NCBI RefSeq assembly: GCF_036417845.1
Contig: NC_089990.1
Span: forward strand, 3,794,001-3,858,000
Reading direction: 5' to 3'
From: Apteryx mantelli
Taxonomy: Eukaryota > Chordata > Aves > Apterygiformes > Apterygidae
Length of the DNA: 64,000 nt
Position numbers and translations under genes: made by a program. Below the pieces are notes generated by a model. That model was not told the origin of the DNA. It saw only the letters and a list, made by a program, of their open reading frames with translations, and ran no database searches. Shown here piece by piece: positions 47,601-58,656 of this stretch; position 1 is the first letter of the stretch; each line of letters begins with the position of its first letter.

Positions 47601-49320
47601 TCCCATTGGTCCGCCGGCTGCCAGCGCCTCGCCGCCACTGGCCGCGCCCGCCGCCAGTCACCGCCTGGCCGCGGCGGGGCGGGACTAGCGGCGCCGGCCG
47701 CCCTCCTCGCGGAGCCGATTGGCTGAGGCGCGGCGGCGGCCAGCGGCGCGGGCTGCCAATCACCGTCGCGGGCATCACACTTGGGTGAGAGGCGAACGAG
47801 GGACAAAGGAGCCGAGCGAGTGCGCGGCGGGCGCCGCGCAGGCGCAGTGAGGCGGAGGGGGCGCCGCGCCTGCGCGCGCGGGGCCGCTGCCTTTAAAGGG
47901 ACCGCGGCGGGGGCTGAGCGCGTGCCGCGGCGCGACGCGCCACCTCCCCCCCTTCTCATCACGAGCGGCGGGAGCGGCGGGAGGCCGGGGGGGCCGGGGA
48001 GCCCCGCGGGCGGCACGATAACGGCAGCCGCTGCCCGCCCGTCCGCCCTGTGGTGGGCGCCGTGTCGCAGCCCTGTAACCCCGCGCGGCCCCGGTGTGCC
48101 GGTGACGCGGCCCGCTGCCCCGCGGCTGAGGGCTGCCCCGTGACCGGCGCCTCGTCACGTCCCGAACCGCGGCTTTGCGCCGCCACTGCCCCGGGCCCTG
48201 GGGCTCGCGGCCGCCGCAGCGCCCCCGCGTCGCTGCCCGGATCCCGCCTCGTCCCCCCGGGGAGCGGGGGAGGGACGGACACCGGGGCCGGGAGAGGGCT
48301 GCCTCCCACGGGGGGGGCGAGGGGCCTGCGCGCCCCGCGGCAGGGGGCGGGGGGGGGCCCAGGTGGGGGCGTGGCCCGGGGCGGTGTCGCGGGTGGGGGC
48401 GTCGTGGGTGGGAGGGGGGGTGGGTGTCGGTGTGGGGGAGGGGAGCCCGGCTGGGGGGGCGGGGCGCGCGTGGGGGAGGGGAGCCCGGGGGTGTCGCGGG
48501 TGGGGGAGGGGAGCGCGGGGGGGCGGGGCGCGGGCCGGGGGCCGGGGCAGCCCCTCCCGGGGGCGGCGCCGCGTCCCGGGCCCCCGCGGAAGCCCCGCCC
48601 GGCCGCGCTGTCACTCACCGCCCCGGGGAGACGCTCCAGCTCCAGGGAGGCGGCGGTGGCGGCGGCGCCCGGACCGGACCGGGCCGGGCGGTTCCCCCCC
48701 CGCGCGCAGGTAGGGGCTGTGGCGGCGCGGCCGGGCCGGGCCCCTCGGGGTGGCAGCGGGGCCGCCCGCGGCGGCGGCGGCGGCGACAGGGTTAAGGGGG
48801 GGGGGAGCAGGGTGATGAGCCCGCTCCGCGGCATCCACTCCGCACTTTGCGGGTGGCCGCGCGGGCACCGGCGGGGATTGCGGGCGCCCCGTTGCCGGCC
48901 CCGCGCCGCCCGCCGAGCCGCGCACGCCCCTCGCGCCGTGCCGCGCCGTGCCGGGGTGCGGCCGCTGCCTGCGCGGGGCTCCGCGCTGTCGGCTCGCGCG
49001 GCCCCGATCCGCGACGCCGCGCCGGGTTTTTGGGGCCGCCCGGTGAGTCCGGGCTGCTGCGCCGATCCCGGGCTCGCGATTCCACTCCACGTTTCCCAGG
49101 CCGCCGCCTGCAAGCGAGTCTCGCGAGCCCAGGCCCTGCCGCAGCCAATGGGGAGCCGTCCCTCGCTTGACACAGCCAATAGGGAGCTTCCCCCGCCCCC
49201 CCTCGGGCTGCAGCGCGCTGAGGGCTCCGAGCGGCGCCTCCATTTAAAGGGGCCGCGACCCGAATTGGGGCTCCGGGTAGAGCGGGCGGCGCAGCGCCGG
49301 GGAGCCAGGTACGAGCGGCG
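47600..49320 (+). promoter_or_regulatory. Shared CpG island with divergent NONO / ZMYM3 promoters
   Basis: Head-to-head NONO and ZMYM3 are separated by a CpG island. ZMYM3-side signals are two near-identical CCAAT boxes (CAGCCAATRGGGAGC at 49142-49156 and 49173-49187, 31 bp apart), a GC-rich tract, a TATA-like TTTAAAGG at 49243-49250 and a donor GGAGCCAG|gtacga that would end a short exon at 49318. A second candidate first-exon donor is CGCGCAG|gtaggg (exon end 48709). A TTTAAAGGGACCGCGG element at 47892 resembles the one at 49243. An NRF1-like GCGCAGGCGC lies near 47836 and an inverted GCGCCTGCGCGC near 47867. Which first exon is used cannot be read from the sequence. Confidence 0.65.
48330..48545. 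repeat. G-rich degenerate tandem repeat in the NONO-ZMYM3 island
   Basis: The plus strand has repeated GTGGGGGAGGGGAGCCCGG and GGTGTCGCGGGTGGGGGCG-type units, with many runs of four or more G. It lies just upstream of candidate ZMYM3 first exons. Multiple G-runs at short spacing predict G-quadruplex formation on the plus strand. Confidence 0.75.
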
Positions 49321-49379
49321 CCGGCCGCGGGCGCCTCCCCGCGGGCGGCACGACGGCGCGGCGCAGGGCGGCCGCCCGC

Positions 49380-50190
49380 CCGCCCGCGGGGCGCCGGTCC
49401 TCGGCCGCGGGTGGGGGTGGGGGCGGGGCGGGAGCGTGCGGCGCGGGGCCCGGGGGGGGTGGGGCCCCCCCGCAGGATGGGGGGCGGGGCGGGGCGCGCG
49501 CCCCGGCGGCGAGGGGGCGGGGCCCGCCGCTCCGCGAGGGGGCGGGGCCGGCGCCGCACGCCCCCCCCGTGGCGGCCGCATGGGGGCGCCCTTCGGCGGG
49601 GGCGGTGGGGGGGGGGGGTGCCAGGCCCCGGTGCGGCCCCCACCCCGGTGGCGGGGGGAGGTGGGTCAGGCCGCGGGGTGACCCCCGTTCGGGTTGGGGG
49701 GAGGCCCGGGTGTGAAACCCCCCCCCGGTTGGGGGGGGGCAGGCGCCGGGGTGATCCTTGGTGGGGGGGGGCAGCCCCGTGTGCGGCCCCCATCCCGGTG
49801 CTATTTGTGGGGGGCAGGCCCCGGGGGGGCCCCCCCGGTGCGGGTGGGGGGGGCCAGGCCCCGGTGCCGGGGAGGGGGGGGGCAGGCCTGGGTGCGGCCC
49901 CCTCCCCAGTGCTGGTTTTGGGGGGGCCAGACCATGGGGGGGCTCCCCCCGGTGCGGGGTGGGGGGCCAGGCCCCGGTGCGGCACCCCCCCCCCCCCCAG
50001 TGCCGGTTGTGGGGGTCAGGCCCTGGGGGGGGGCAGGCCCTGGTGTGGATGGGGAAAGGGGGGCAGGCCCTGGGGTGCCCCCCAGCCCGGCCCACGTCGC
50101 CACCGAGGGGTTGGTGCAGGGCCAGCGTGGGGCAACGCTGCCCCCCCTGCCGCCGGGGGGGGGGAGCCCCCCCCCCCCCCCCCCCAGCCT
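49380..50190. repeat. Very G-rich degenerate minisatellite in ZMYM3 intron 1
   Basis: From about 49620 to 50075 the plus strand repeats a unit of roughly 25-70 bp that opens with CAGGCCCCGGTGCGG and closes with a run of 5-9 G; about 12 starts can be counted. Several units contain self-complementary CCCCGGGGGGGCCCC-type palindromes. Flanking G-runs extend it to 49380. A 19-base poly-C run lies at 50167-50185. Long open frames on both strands here are artefacts of the repeat. Confidence 0.8.
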
Positions 50191-51974
50191 GGTCCCAGTC
50201 TCCGCCGTGGGGGGCTGCGCCGAGGAAACGGTAGAAAATGGCTTTCTGGCGTCTGCGTGGCCCCCAGGCGCGCCGAAGCGTGACGCGCGCCGGGCTGGCG
50301 AGCCCCGTCTCTGCCCCGGCGACCGGCCTCCCTCGAGGCAGGCTCGGCCGTCGCCTCTCCGCTCACCCGCCCGGCGGCACGCGCCTCGGGCAGGTGCTCG
50401 CCGAGCCGCCCTCCGCGGGGATGAAGCACCCGGAGCTGGTGCTGATCCTTGAACTGCCCCGCTCCCCCGCCGCTGCCTTGCTCGGGGCGGCCCTGGCCTG
50501 GCCCCCAAACCCAGCTGTGCCTGCGTCAGCGGGGACCCGCCGGGCAGAAACTGGGCTTGCTGGAGCCCCGGGGCCAGGCCGGCGCTGGGCTCGGCCGCTG
50601 GAGCGCCGCGTGCCGAGGCGGAGGCAGGATGGGCCCGGGGCACGAGGCTGGCAGCTGGCCGTGGCCTGCGCCTCGCGCGGGAAGGGGCCCCGCGACCGAG
50701 CGCGTGGGTAGCGGCAGGGCTGGCGGTGGTCTGCGTCGAGGGACGGTGGGGAATGGCTTCTGCAGTCTCTTTTCCCAGCTAGGAGGGGAGCCGCTTCATT
50801 TGTGCCCTTCCCTTCCTTCCCACCGTGCTTCGGTTGTAATTCTCGTTCTAGGCTGTACCTGCTTTCTCTCTCACTGCCGCTTCGTTCCCCAAGCATACCT
50901 TTAATCTGCGTTTTCTCCAACAACCCTGCCCAACCCAGGATCAAAGCCAGTGCTAAGAGCATGGCTCTGTCTCATTGCCATTCCAGCTTCCTTCTTCTAA
51001 AGGAATAGCCGTCTCCTACAGGGCTACCGCCCGGAATGGCCAACTTACAGCTCCTGGCCCTAGCATGCTTATTTGCACAATCTCGGTTTCCCTCTGCGTC
51101 TGCCTGTGTACCGCCTGTTGCACATGCCCGTGTTTTGGAGGATGCAACTTAGCAGACCCATAGTGACACCAGGTTAGTGACAGTAAGTCACAGCAGATCT
51201 CATTGCAACTCTGACAGCCAGAGCGAGGGACTAAGGTTACGACCATGACCTTACTTGGGGAGTGAAGTCCCATGCTTTATTTCTTTTATGGATATCTTAT
51301 GGTTAGTGATGATGGGATGCATGGCCCTGATGGACACAGGTTTGCTAGCAGAAGCCTCTAGCGTAGAAGGTGGTGAAAGCAATATAAGGGAAGTAGAGAA
51401 TAGCTATAAAAATGAATTTTGTTAGCTTAGCAAAGGTCACGTCAGAAGGATTTCACTGGTATCGTGTTTTAATTGTATAGTGTTTAGAGTGTCTTAACTT
51501 CTTCCTCTACTGGCAGCATAGGTTAGGAAAGGGCACTGTCTGAGACTGTCTTTGCCAGCCCCATTGGTCATGGGGTCCAGTGGTGTCTTCTGGCCAGTTC
51601 CCATAAGCTGCCCTGCTAGCTCGGGCTTGTTCATCAGCATAAAGAAAAAGAAGCTGAGTTTCACTGGGCTGGATGAGAACGCCGGTCTGCTCAACACAGC
51701 GCTACTTGTGGCCAATTCATACATCTGCCCATGAGGTGAAGCACCCCAGTGCTAAAACTCCCGTTTGGGTACCCAGGAGCAGGAACCTCGCTGAGGAATC
51801 TGGGAGTGCCAGCAAGGCCTAGTGGACTGCTCATCTTCCTTTCCCAGTATTTTGGCTCTGTAAGGCTGCCTGTGGAAAATTAGCTGTTTTGCCCTCAAAA
51901 TCACGTCTTCCCTGAGATTCTGCTCTGTTGTCCTGTCTCTCTTCCCTGTGTGGTAAGGTTTGCCCAGAGAATCG

Positions 51975-52160
51975 TATGAAGATTTAGGTTGGAAGGGGAG
52001 AGCTCTAGTCCAGTTTCTTGCTCACAGCAGAGCTTACAGATCAGGTTGCTCAGGGTCTTGCCCAGTTGAGTTTTGACCTCTTCCAGGTCTACTGTCCATT
52101 TCTGTCTTCTAACCAGTGTCTTAACATCATTAGGGCGATTTCAGTAGATGCTGCCAGAGC
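51975..52160 (-). mobile_element. CR1 LINE 3'-end fragment, minus orientation, diverged
   Basis: Plus-strand text ggttggaaggggagagctct, ctagtccagtttcttgctca, gatcaggttgctcagggtct and the following cccagttgagttttgacctc match the reverse complement of the CR1 3' region in order, with scattered changes. It lies in ZMYM3 intron 1. Confidence 0.75.
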
Positions 52161-53169
52161 ACGCTGTGCACCTCCATACTTGTTTGTTAGGCTCCAGATA
52201 GCACTTGCAAAGCTTCTTGTGTGCTTTACTTTGTCTACAGCACTGTTTTGGCAGACGTTGTCATGTGGCAAGCATTTAGTTGTGGAAAAAACGCTGCTTA
52301 TTCATTCTATAGGCACAAAGCTGTACAAGCAGCAGGAGAGTTTGCTCTTTGCCTTGATCTTTGAGTGGAGTTGGTTCTTGAAGCTGGATTGCTCTCTAGA
52401 CACCAGGCATTACTGCCTTAACGTGTAAACAAGACAAGTTGTATTCGAATGCACGTGGACTTTCTGTTCACTTCTCTGTTGCAGAGACTTGACACTTGCT
52501 GCTTGGGAGATGCTGGTCTTAGGAAAAGATGTGAGAGTATCCTGGCAATTTCAAACTGCTGCCAGAGTGGTGTCCCTGATGGATGAGCATGCTCCTGTTG
52601 GTTGTCTTGGAGTTTACCGCTAGTATGGAGGTTTTGGATTATCAGCAAATAATGCTGAGACCCGAGGAATGTTTCAGAGTACCTTTAAAGTGTTGCAGGG
52701 AACCTCCTGGCAAACCTTACCCCAGACAACTCTGCAAGAAGATTCCTGAATTTTGTCCTTCCTTTTTGATTTTCTTGAAGCTGAGATGGAGTTTCTGGGC
52801 TTCAAGCTCAAAATGTAGTTTGGTCAGTCCTGCCTTAGAGGAATTAACAGGAAACCCATGGATTTGGATTCTTATTTTGCAGCACCATCTGCTCTGTGTT
52901 GGAGAGTTTCAGCTTTCTTGAATTTGGGTGACTGCAGTATTACGTTTGAGGCCCGTACCCTAACCTGGTGCTCCTGATGTAGAAAAATTTTGCTTTGGTC
53001 TTGGTACTTCTGGCTTTGGGGCTGTTACAAAACCATTGCTGGTGTCTTCAGGCTACTGGTGATGTTCCGGGAAGGCCCTTCTTTTCCCCATCTGCCAGTT
53101 CCCATAGTGTAGACAATTTTGGCCACTTGTGAAGGCTGGCCCAAAGGGGACACGGTGATAGGTACTGCT

Positions 53170-54160
53170 GCTTTCACTCCATGAATTACAGAATAATATA
53201 CCAAAATACGTTCAGAGATCAAAAGAGACAACTGTGTTCATCTAGCTTGACCTGCAAAGTGCAGGCTGAGGAACTGGAGCAGTGACATTCGTAGTGGTAT
53301 AGCTGACTTGAAGATCAAGTCACTCAATGCCATTGTAAAATCTCCAAGTTGCAGAGATCTATATATCCCTGGGTCAGTTTAAATAGTCAGTTACCTACAG
53401 CTTTAATCTGGAAATATCCTACAGCTTTAATCTGACTTGGTCCAACTTTGACTTCCAGCCTTTGGAGTCCTCTTGTGCGTTTGTCTGACGAGTCCTTTGC
53501 TATCAGATTTTCTTCCCTTATAGGTTTTTGAGACAGGTCGTGTCATGTCTCCCCACTTCTTTTCAACGAATGAAACAGATTTATCACTGGAAGGTGTCTT
53601 CTAAGCCATGACTGATTCTTAAAGCAGTGGGATTCTTGCATTACCTTGCTGGATATTTTTTTATTTTTGGGCTGCCAGGCTGATGAGTAGGAGCTCGGAG
53701 AGCTGCCTCTCCAAAAACAGTAGTGAATAATGACATGCTTTCTGCTCCCTTCCAGAACATTTTGACTAGGCTGAAACCTGGTCCCTAGCAGTATGCTTTG
53801 TTTGCTGGAGATTCTTCATAAATTAATGTTCTTTTAAAAGCAGTTAGCCAATCTGTAATAAATGTTTGCAGTGTTTCAATCTGGAAAGCAATAAACTGCC
53901 ACATGCTTTAGTAAACTCAGATCCATCACAGCAATGAAGTTAGCCCTTGCCATATTTGTCACTCAAGGTATAATATTGTTAATGAAGATCTGTTGCGTAA
54001 AACCATGCTGGTAAGGCATTATGTTATTTCCTTAATGCTTTATTGATAGAACCATGTATCGACCTCTGTTATTTTTGTCAGGAAATACTAAGTCAGGTGT
54101 TACTGCTTATTTGAAATTTTGGCACAAAAATAGGAACTTTCTTCAGCGTTCTCTGTTCAG
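53170..54160 (-). mobile_element. Old CR1-clade LINE remnant, minus orientation
   Basis: Segments such as gacttccagcctttggagtc, tttgctatcagattttcttc and aaaaccatgctggtaaggca resemble, in the right order, the reverse complement of old amniote CR1-type LINEs. The match is diverged and patchy and was judged from memory. It is older than the other two CR1 pieces in the window. Confidence 0.45.
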
Positions 54161-57100
54161 TTCTTACAGAACTCTTAGATAAGAATTATCTGGTGTGTTG
54201 ATCTAAATGTTTTAACTCTAATATATATTGTTTAATGTCTTTCATATTTCAAATGCTTTCTAATATCCAAAAGAGAAAAAAGGTAAATCCTTTAGCCTTT
54301 GAAGATCTGAATCAATATCCGTTGACAAAAAAGTCTAGGTTAGGTACCCAAGCTGCTGCCTTTCCTTTGGTTGAGGAAGGCAGTCACCGTGTAGCTGTGC
54401 TCTTCTATGGGCAATGGAGACTTCCTAAGTATCCACTTCATTGGGAGGGAGTAGCAACAGGATTTTTTTGTTTGTTTTATTTTTACTGTCTGATTTAATT
54501 AAATACTTGTTGGTGGCTGCTCATTTTTGCAGGTAGACCACGTTCCCCTGCTGATGGTTAACTGAGTCAGGACACTTGTAACTGCATAGATCTTCCATAT
54601 CATACAAACAGCACCAGCGATGTCCTTAATAACCCATATAAAGTCTCAGCTAGTCACTTGTGGTACTCGAGTGTGCTGTGAGAAGTGTCTCACTCTGAGC
54701 TTCCTGCTCTGAGAGAAGATTCGTGTCCCCCCCCAACCTCCCCTTGGCGGAAAGGGTAAGTCGGGTCTGGTTGTCTACTCATGTTGGATTTGTGGCCAGC
54801 GCTGTGTTCATGCTGGCCCTACACATTCATGAAGGGCCCTCAGCAGACCCGTCAGCTACTTGGAAACTCTCACATGCTATCTGAGAAGCACTCTGCTTCT
54901 GTTTGTTGCGCCGAGGACTTCACAGTCCTTGAACTTGATCTTCCCAGGAACAGCAGTTACTGAGTGTTCTGGAGAGGATGGTGCCCAGTCCAAAGTAATG
55001 AGCTTCCAGATGTCTGATTGAGCAGTCACATCTTCTGTAAACGTGCAGGATTTCACCACACTGTCTCCTCTCTGTTTGGCTGAGTTGTGTTCCAGCATAC
55101 TTTCCTTGCTGCCAGATATGTGGCTAGAAAAGAGGAAGATTTCAGACTGAGCTGTGACCAGAGCCCAGTAAGTGATCTGTGCATTAGTCCTGGAATAAAA
55201 AAGATGATGACACGTGGTGGATCATTTCAGCATCTGCCAAAACCAGTAAGCTATTACTCCTCTGTTAGAGGTAGTGAGAAGAGATCAGGAGGAAAAGCAC
55301 ACGTTCAATTGGCAGCAGAACTCATTGCGAAGTTCAGCAGGAAGCCCAGATGATTCTGAAAGTCCCGGGTGAACGAAAGAAGTTGGTTTTCCTCCCACAG
55401 GGCCGCCTTCTTGATTCTGGTGGTTGAAAGCCACTGCAAAGACTTCACTGTCAGGGGAACAGAGTTGCAGTGATGTGTAGAGACTTTCCTTGCTTTCCCA
55501 CCCAAACTGCATGTCAGTGCCTCCTGTTTAAGTCCAGCCTCAGCACTACTCCGTCAGCTTTTCCAGAATGCTATAAATACGTCAAATGTTAGCATCTATC
55601 TGTTTCCGTGTCTCATTGTCATGGAGCTCTGATGCAGCAGGTTTAAAGCAAACAAAAGGAAATGCTTTTTAAAACAAAATGTTACATTGCAGAGCTTATT
55701 GCCAATGGAATCTGTGGAGGTCCAACATAGAAAGTGGTTTGAAAGGGGATTTGGCAAATTCATGGCAGATTTGTCTATTAGAGTCTTAACAATCATAGCC
55801 CCAATGCAACTCAAGCAAAGCCGTTCTTCAGCTCCTGATTGCCATTTGGTTGGATGATGTGCTGAAGAAGAATCGTCCTGTGTCAGTGATGTTTCCTGTA
55901 TTCTCTCTCCAGGTATCCATTCTTGGTGTCAATAGAAAACGGGATATTTGAATAGATGGACCTTTCATTTGGCTAACTGTGGCAGTTCTTAGCTTTGCGC
56001 AACCTAAGAAGATGTTTTGAACTGTTCGCTAGAACGCATGAGCTGTTCTGCCGGGGGGATTCTGGCAAAGCTGATGAAAGCAAACAGGAATTTGAACACG
56101 TGGGTTCACAGGAACACGCTGTGCTTCCAACTGGAACTTGCAAGTGAGTGGTCTTACTGTGGACTCTTAGATCTTCCTTGTCCACATATCTGTCCGAACC
56201 ACGTAGCAATATTTTGGAGTTGATTTAATCAGCAGAATACTTGTTCTCTTTAAGACTGTTGTGTTTGTCAATGTCGCTGCTATTAGGTTTATCACAGTCT
56301 TATCTTGCATCGTAATGCTCTTGTGGCCAAAGCTTGAAAGCAGCGCTGAGGTATACGTTGTTGAAACTGGATGCTTTTGATCTGTCTGCAGAGCACATGT
56401 GAGCAGAATGGCAAGTCCTCCTCCCCATGCTTTCATGGACTGTTGCTTGCGTTGTCCGGTAGTGGGGAATGCCAGCATGGATTCCTTACGCTCCACAATT
56501 TTTCCCGGGGTCTCTTTCTGCCAAGTGAAGACCGGGCCAGCTGAAAGTGGCAAAGACTGTAGGAGTATGACCTCTGTGGATTCACTGCAGACTTGTGCAA
56601 AGTATCTGAAGGCGAATTTGAGGAGTATCTTAGTCCTCCCTTAAGTACACTTATAAATATACTTTTCCTATTTGTCTGAGTCGCTTGACCTTTCTGCCAC
56701 TTATTGTTGTAAGGTCTGCTGTCTTTCCATACAGGCGTGGAAACTTGGCCGAGGCGTATCTTTGAGAAGGAGGTATTGTTTAATGTTCAGAGAAGCAGAA
56801 AAACGTGTTTATCATCTTGGAGGGATTCTCACCTGCTTTCAAACCTTTATAACTTCTTTCAGATGCCTTTATTTCACTTTGTTCTTCTTTCTGTTGGCCA
56901 CCCTAAAATACATATTAGCTATCACATTGATCTGGAATTGGCTCATTCTAGAAGCTTTGCCTACTCTGTAACTAAAGAAAATGGAATAACCAAAGTCTTC
57001 ATTGATGAAAATTGCTGAGAATCTCTGAAGATCACATCTTCTGTGGTTTCTATTTGTGACTGTGAGGACAGTGCTTATCTACCATTCTGAAATAGATAAT

Positions 57101-58018
57101 GCAGCTATGTTTTTGGATAAAAATAAGAGGTAATGACTTTGAGCTCCAGCTGCAGGTATGATTTCCTAAATTCCTGCTTAAGTGAGTTTCAGAAGGTGGC
57201 TACATTCTCTATCCAAATATTTCCTATCTAGTTCTGAGTAAACCATTTGTAAGTGTGACTTTTCAGTATCATCTTTTCAGAAAGAAGGATGTAGAGAAGG
57301 TATTGATCAGCCATCACCAGTGAAATTATTTCAGGCTTCCTCCTTCATTTATATAGATGAGAGTTATGCCCATAGTAAGCCCCGATAGATTGGAATACTG
57401 AGCCTTTTGCTTCAGGGCTCAAAACATACAAAATTTAGCATTAGAATGACTCTTAACATGGAAGTGGGTTGGTGCCACATCTTTCAATTCTAGTGTCTTC
57501 CCTGTAGTGTCTAGTTACAAGCTGCTTTGGGGACCTGATGCTACATCATGTCTTATTCTGCCTGACCACTTATGGTCTCCGACTCCCTCTTTCTTCCCCT
57601 CTTTAGATTTTTCACCCTTTCTCTGCAGGGATATAACTCATGATTAGCCAATACAGATGTAAATGCTTTTTTGCCTCATCTCATGGTCTTGCCTTTTCTG
57701 GCGTTTGATAATGTTGACCTCACTTGGGCATGAGGAGCTGGGCTGTGATGTTTTTGTCCCTCTGATGTTAGCAGTCAGCACCACCTCTTTCTGTGCGAGT
57801 GCTCTGTCTGTGCAGTGCAAAGTCACACCAGTCTTTTTTCCTGACTCTGCATTGCACACTTAGGACTATTTTGCTACCTTTTCTTCCTCTCAAGACTGCT
57901 TCTAACATCATGGGCTTTCCCACCTTTCTTTGTGCCACTGTCCAGAATTCCCCCCAGTTCTACCTTAAGTTTTTCCACTTCTTCTGTGTCTGAGTATTAG
58001 CCCACATGGGTTTGGGGC

Positions 58019-58044
58019 TACACTATAACTATAGTTATAGTGTA
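58019..58044. repeat. Perfect 26-bp palindrome
   Basis: TACACTATAACTA is followed immediately by its exact reverse complement. It sits in ZMYM3 intron 1, 600 bp before the first coding exon. No longer inverted repeats or target-site duplication were seen around it. Confidence 0.9.
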
Positions 58045-58656
58045 ACATGGGTTATTTCTGTCCTCTGACAAAATTCCTACATCTTGTCATCCTGTGTCCC
58101 TTTGGGATGGTGCCTGGTTCAAGGTGCAAGCTACAGAGCAAACAAGGAGTTCTTTCAGCCTCTGTATGCTTAGGAGAAAAGATGCTTTTAAAAATATAAG
58201 ATGAGTTAGCTACATCAGAACAGCTCAGAAGAACAGGATAAGCCAGATTATTTGGGTCAGGTGAGATATAGGAGAAGGCAGGGAAGAGGGTCCTACACAC
58301 CACAGAACAGCTATGTGAAGCCTTCTAAATAAATCCTTGGGTCACTTCTGATACCTGGTGTCCTTTACGATAGCAGGTCTGTTGGCCATGCTGTGTAGAG
58401 GCATGTACATGATATAGAGAGCTTCCAAAGGTTTGCTGCTGTGTCCCATGCCTGCTGTTCGGCTTCAGAGGTTTGTAACTTCCAGGGTAGGAGTGATTGA
58501 CTTTTTGGTATCATGGTTTTTGCTAGCAGCCTTATGGGGTCTTGTTTTACTCCAGTGGTGTTCAGAAGAGTGGGCAATGCCGTATTCATGCACTGTGTAA
58601 CACTGCTTTTCATTAACTTGCGAGTCTCTTTCTCATTTCCAGTTGTCATCTTCTAA

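Larger units (their letters stand above)
49321..58642 (+). other. ZMYM3: ZMYM3 intron 1 (first intron, 5' UTR)
   Basis: This is about 9.3 kb between the candidate first-exon donor at 49319 and the acceptor tctcatttccag at 58642. Beyond the G-rich left end it is ordinary AT-rich sequence with CR1 fragments and one perfect palindrome. No coding exon was recognised. Additional noncoding 5' UTR exons may exist but could not be identified. Confidence 0.55.

Noticed and set aside
47959-50283. Several 280-540-residue open frames on both strands
   Set aside because: All are low-complexity Pro/Gly/Arg/Ala and arise from GC-rich and repeat sequence at the NONO/ZMYM3 island. The real ZMYM3 start codon is at 58657.
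58019-58044. Palindrome as a miniature transposon (MITE)
   Set aside because: There are no extended terminal inverted repeats or obvious target-site duplication, and only one copy was noticed in the window.
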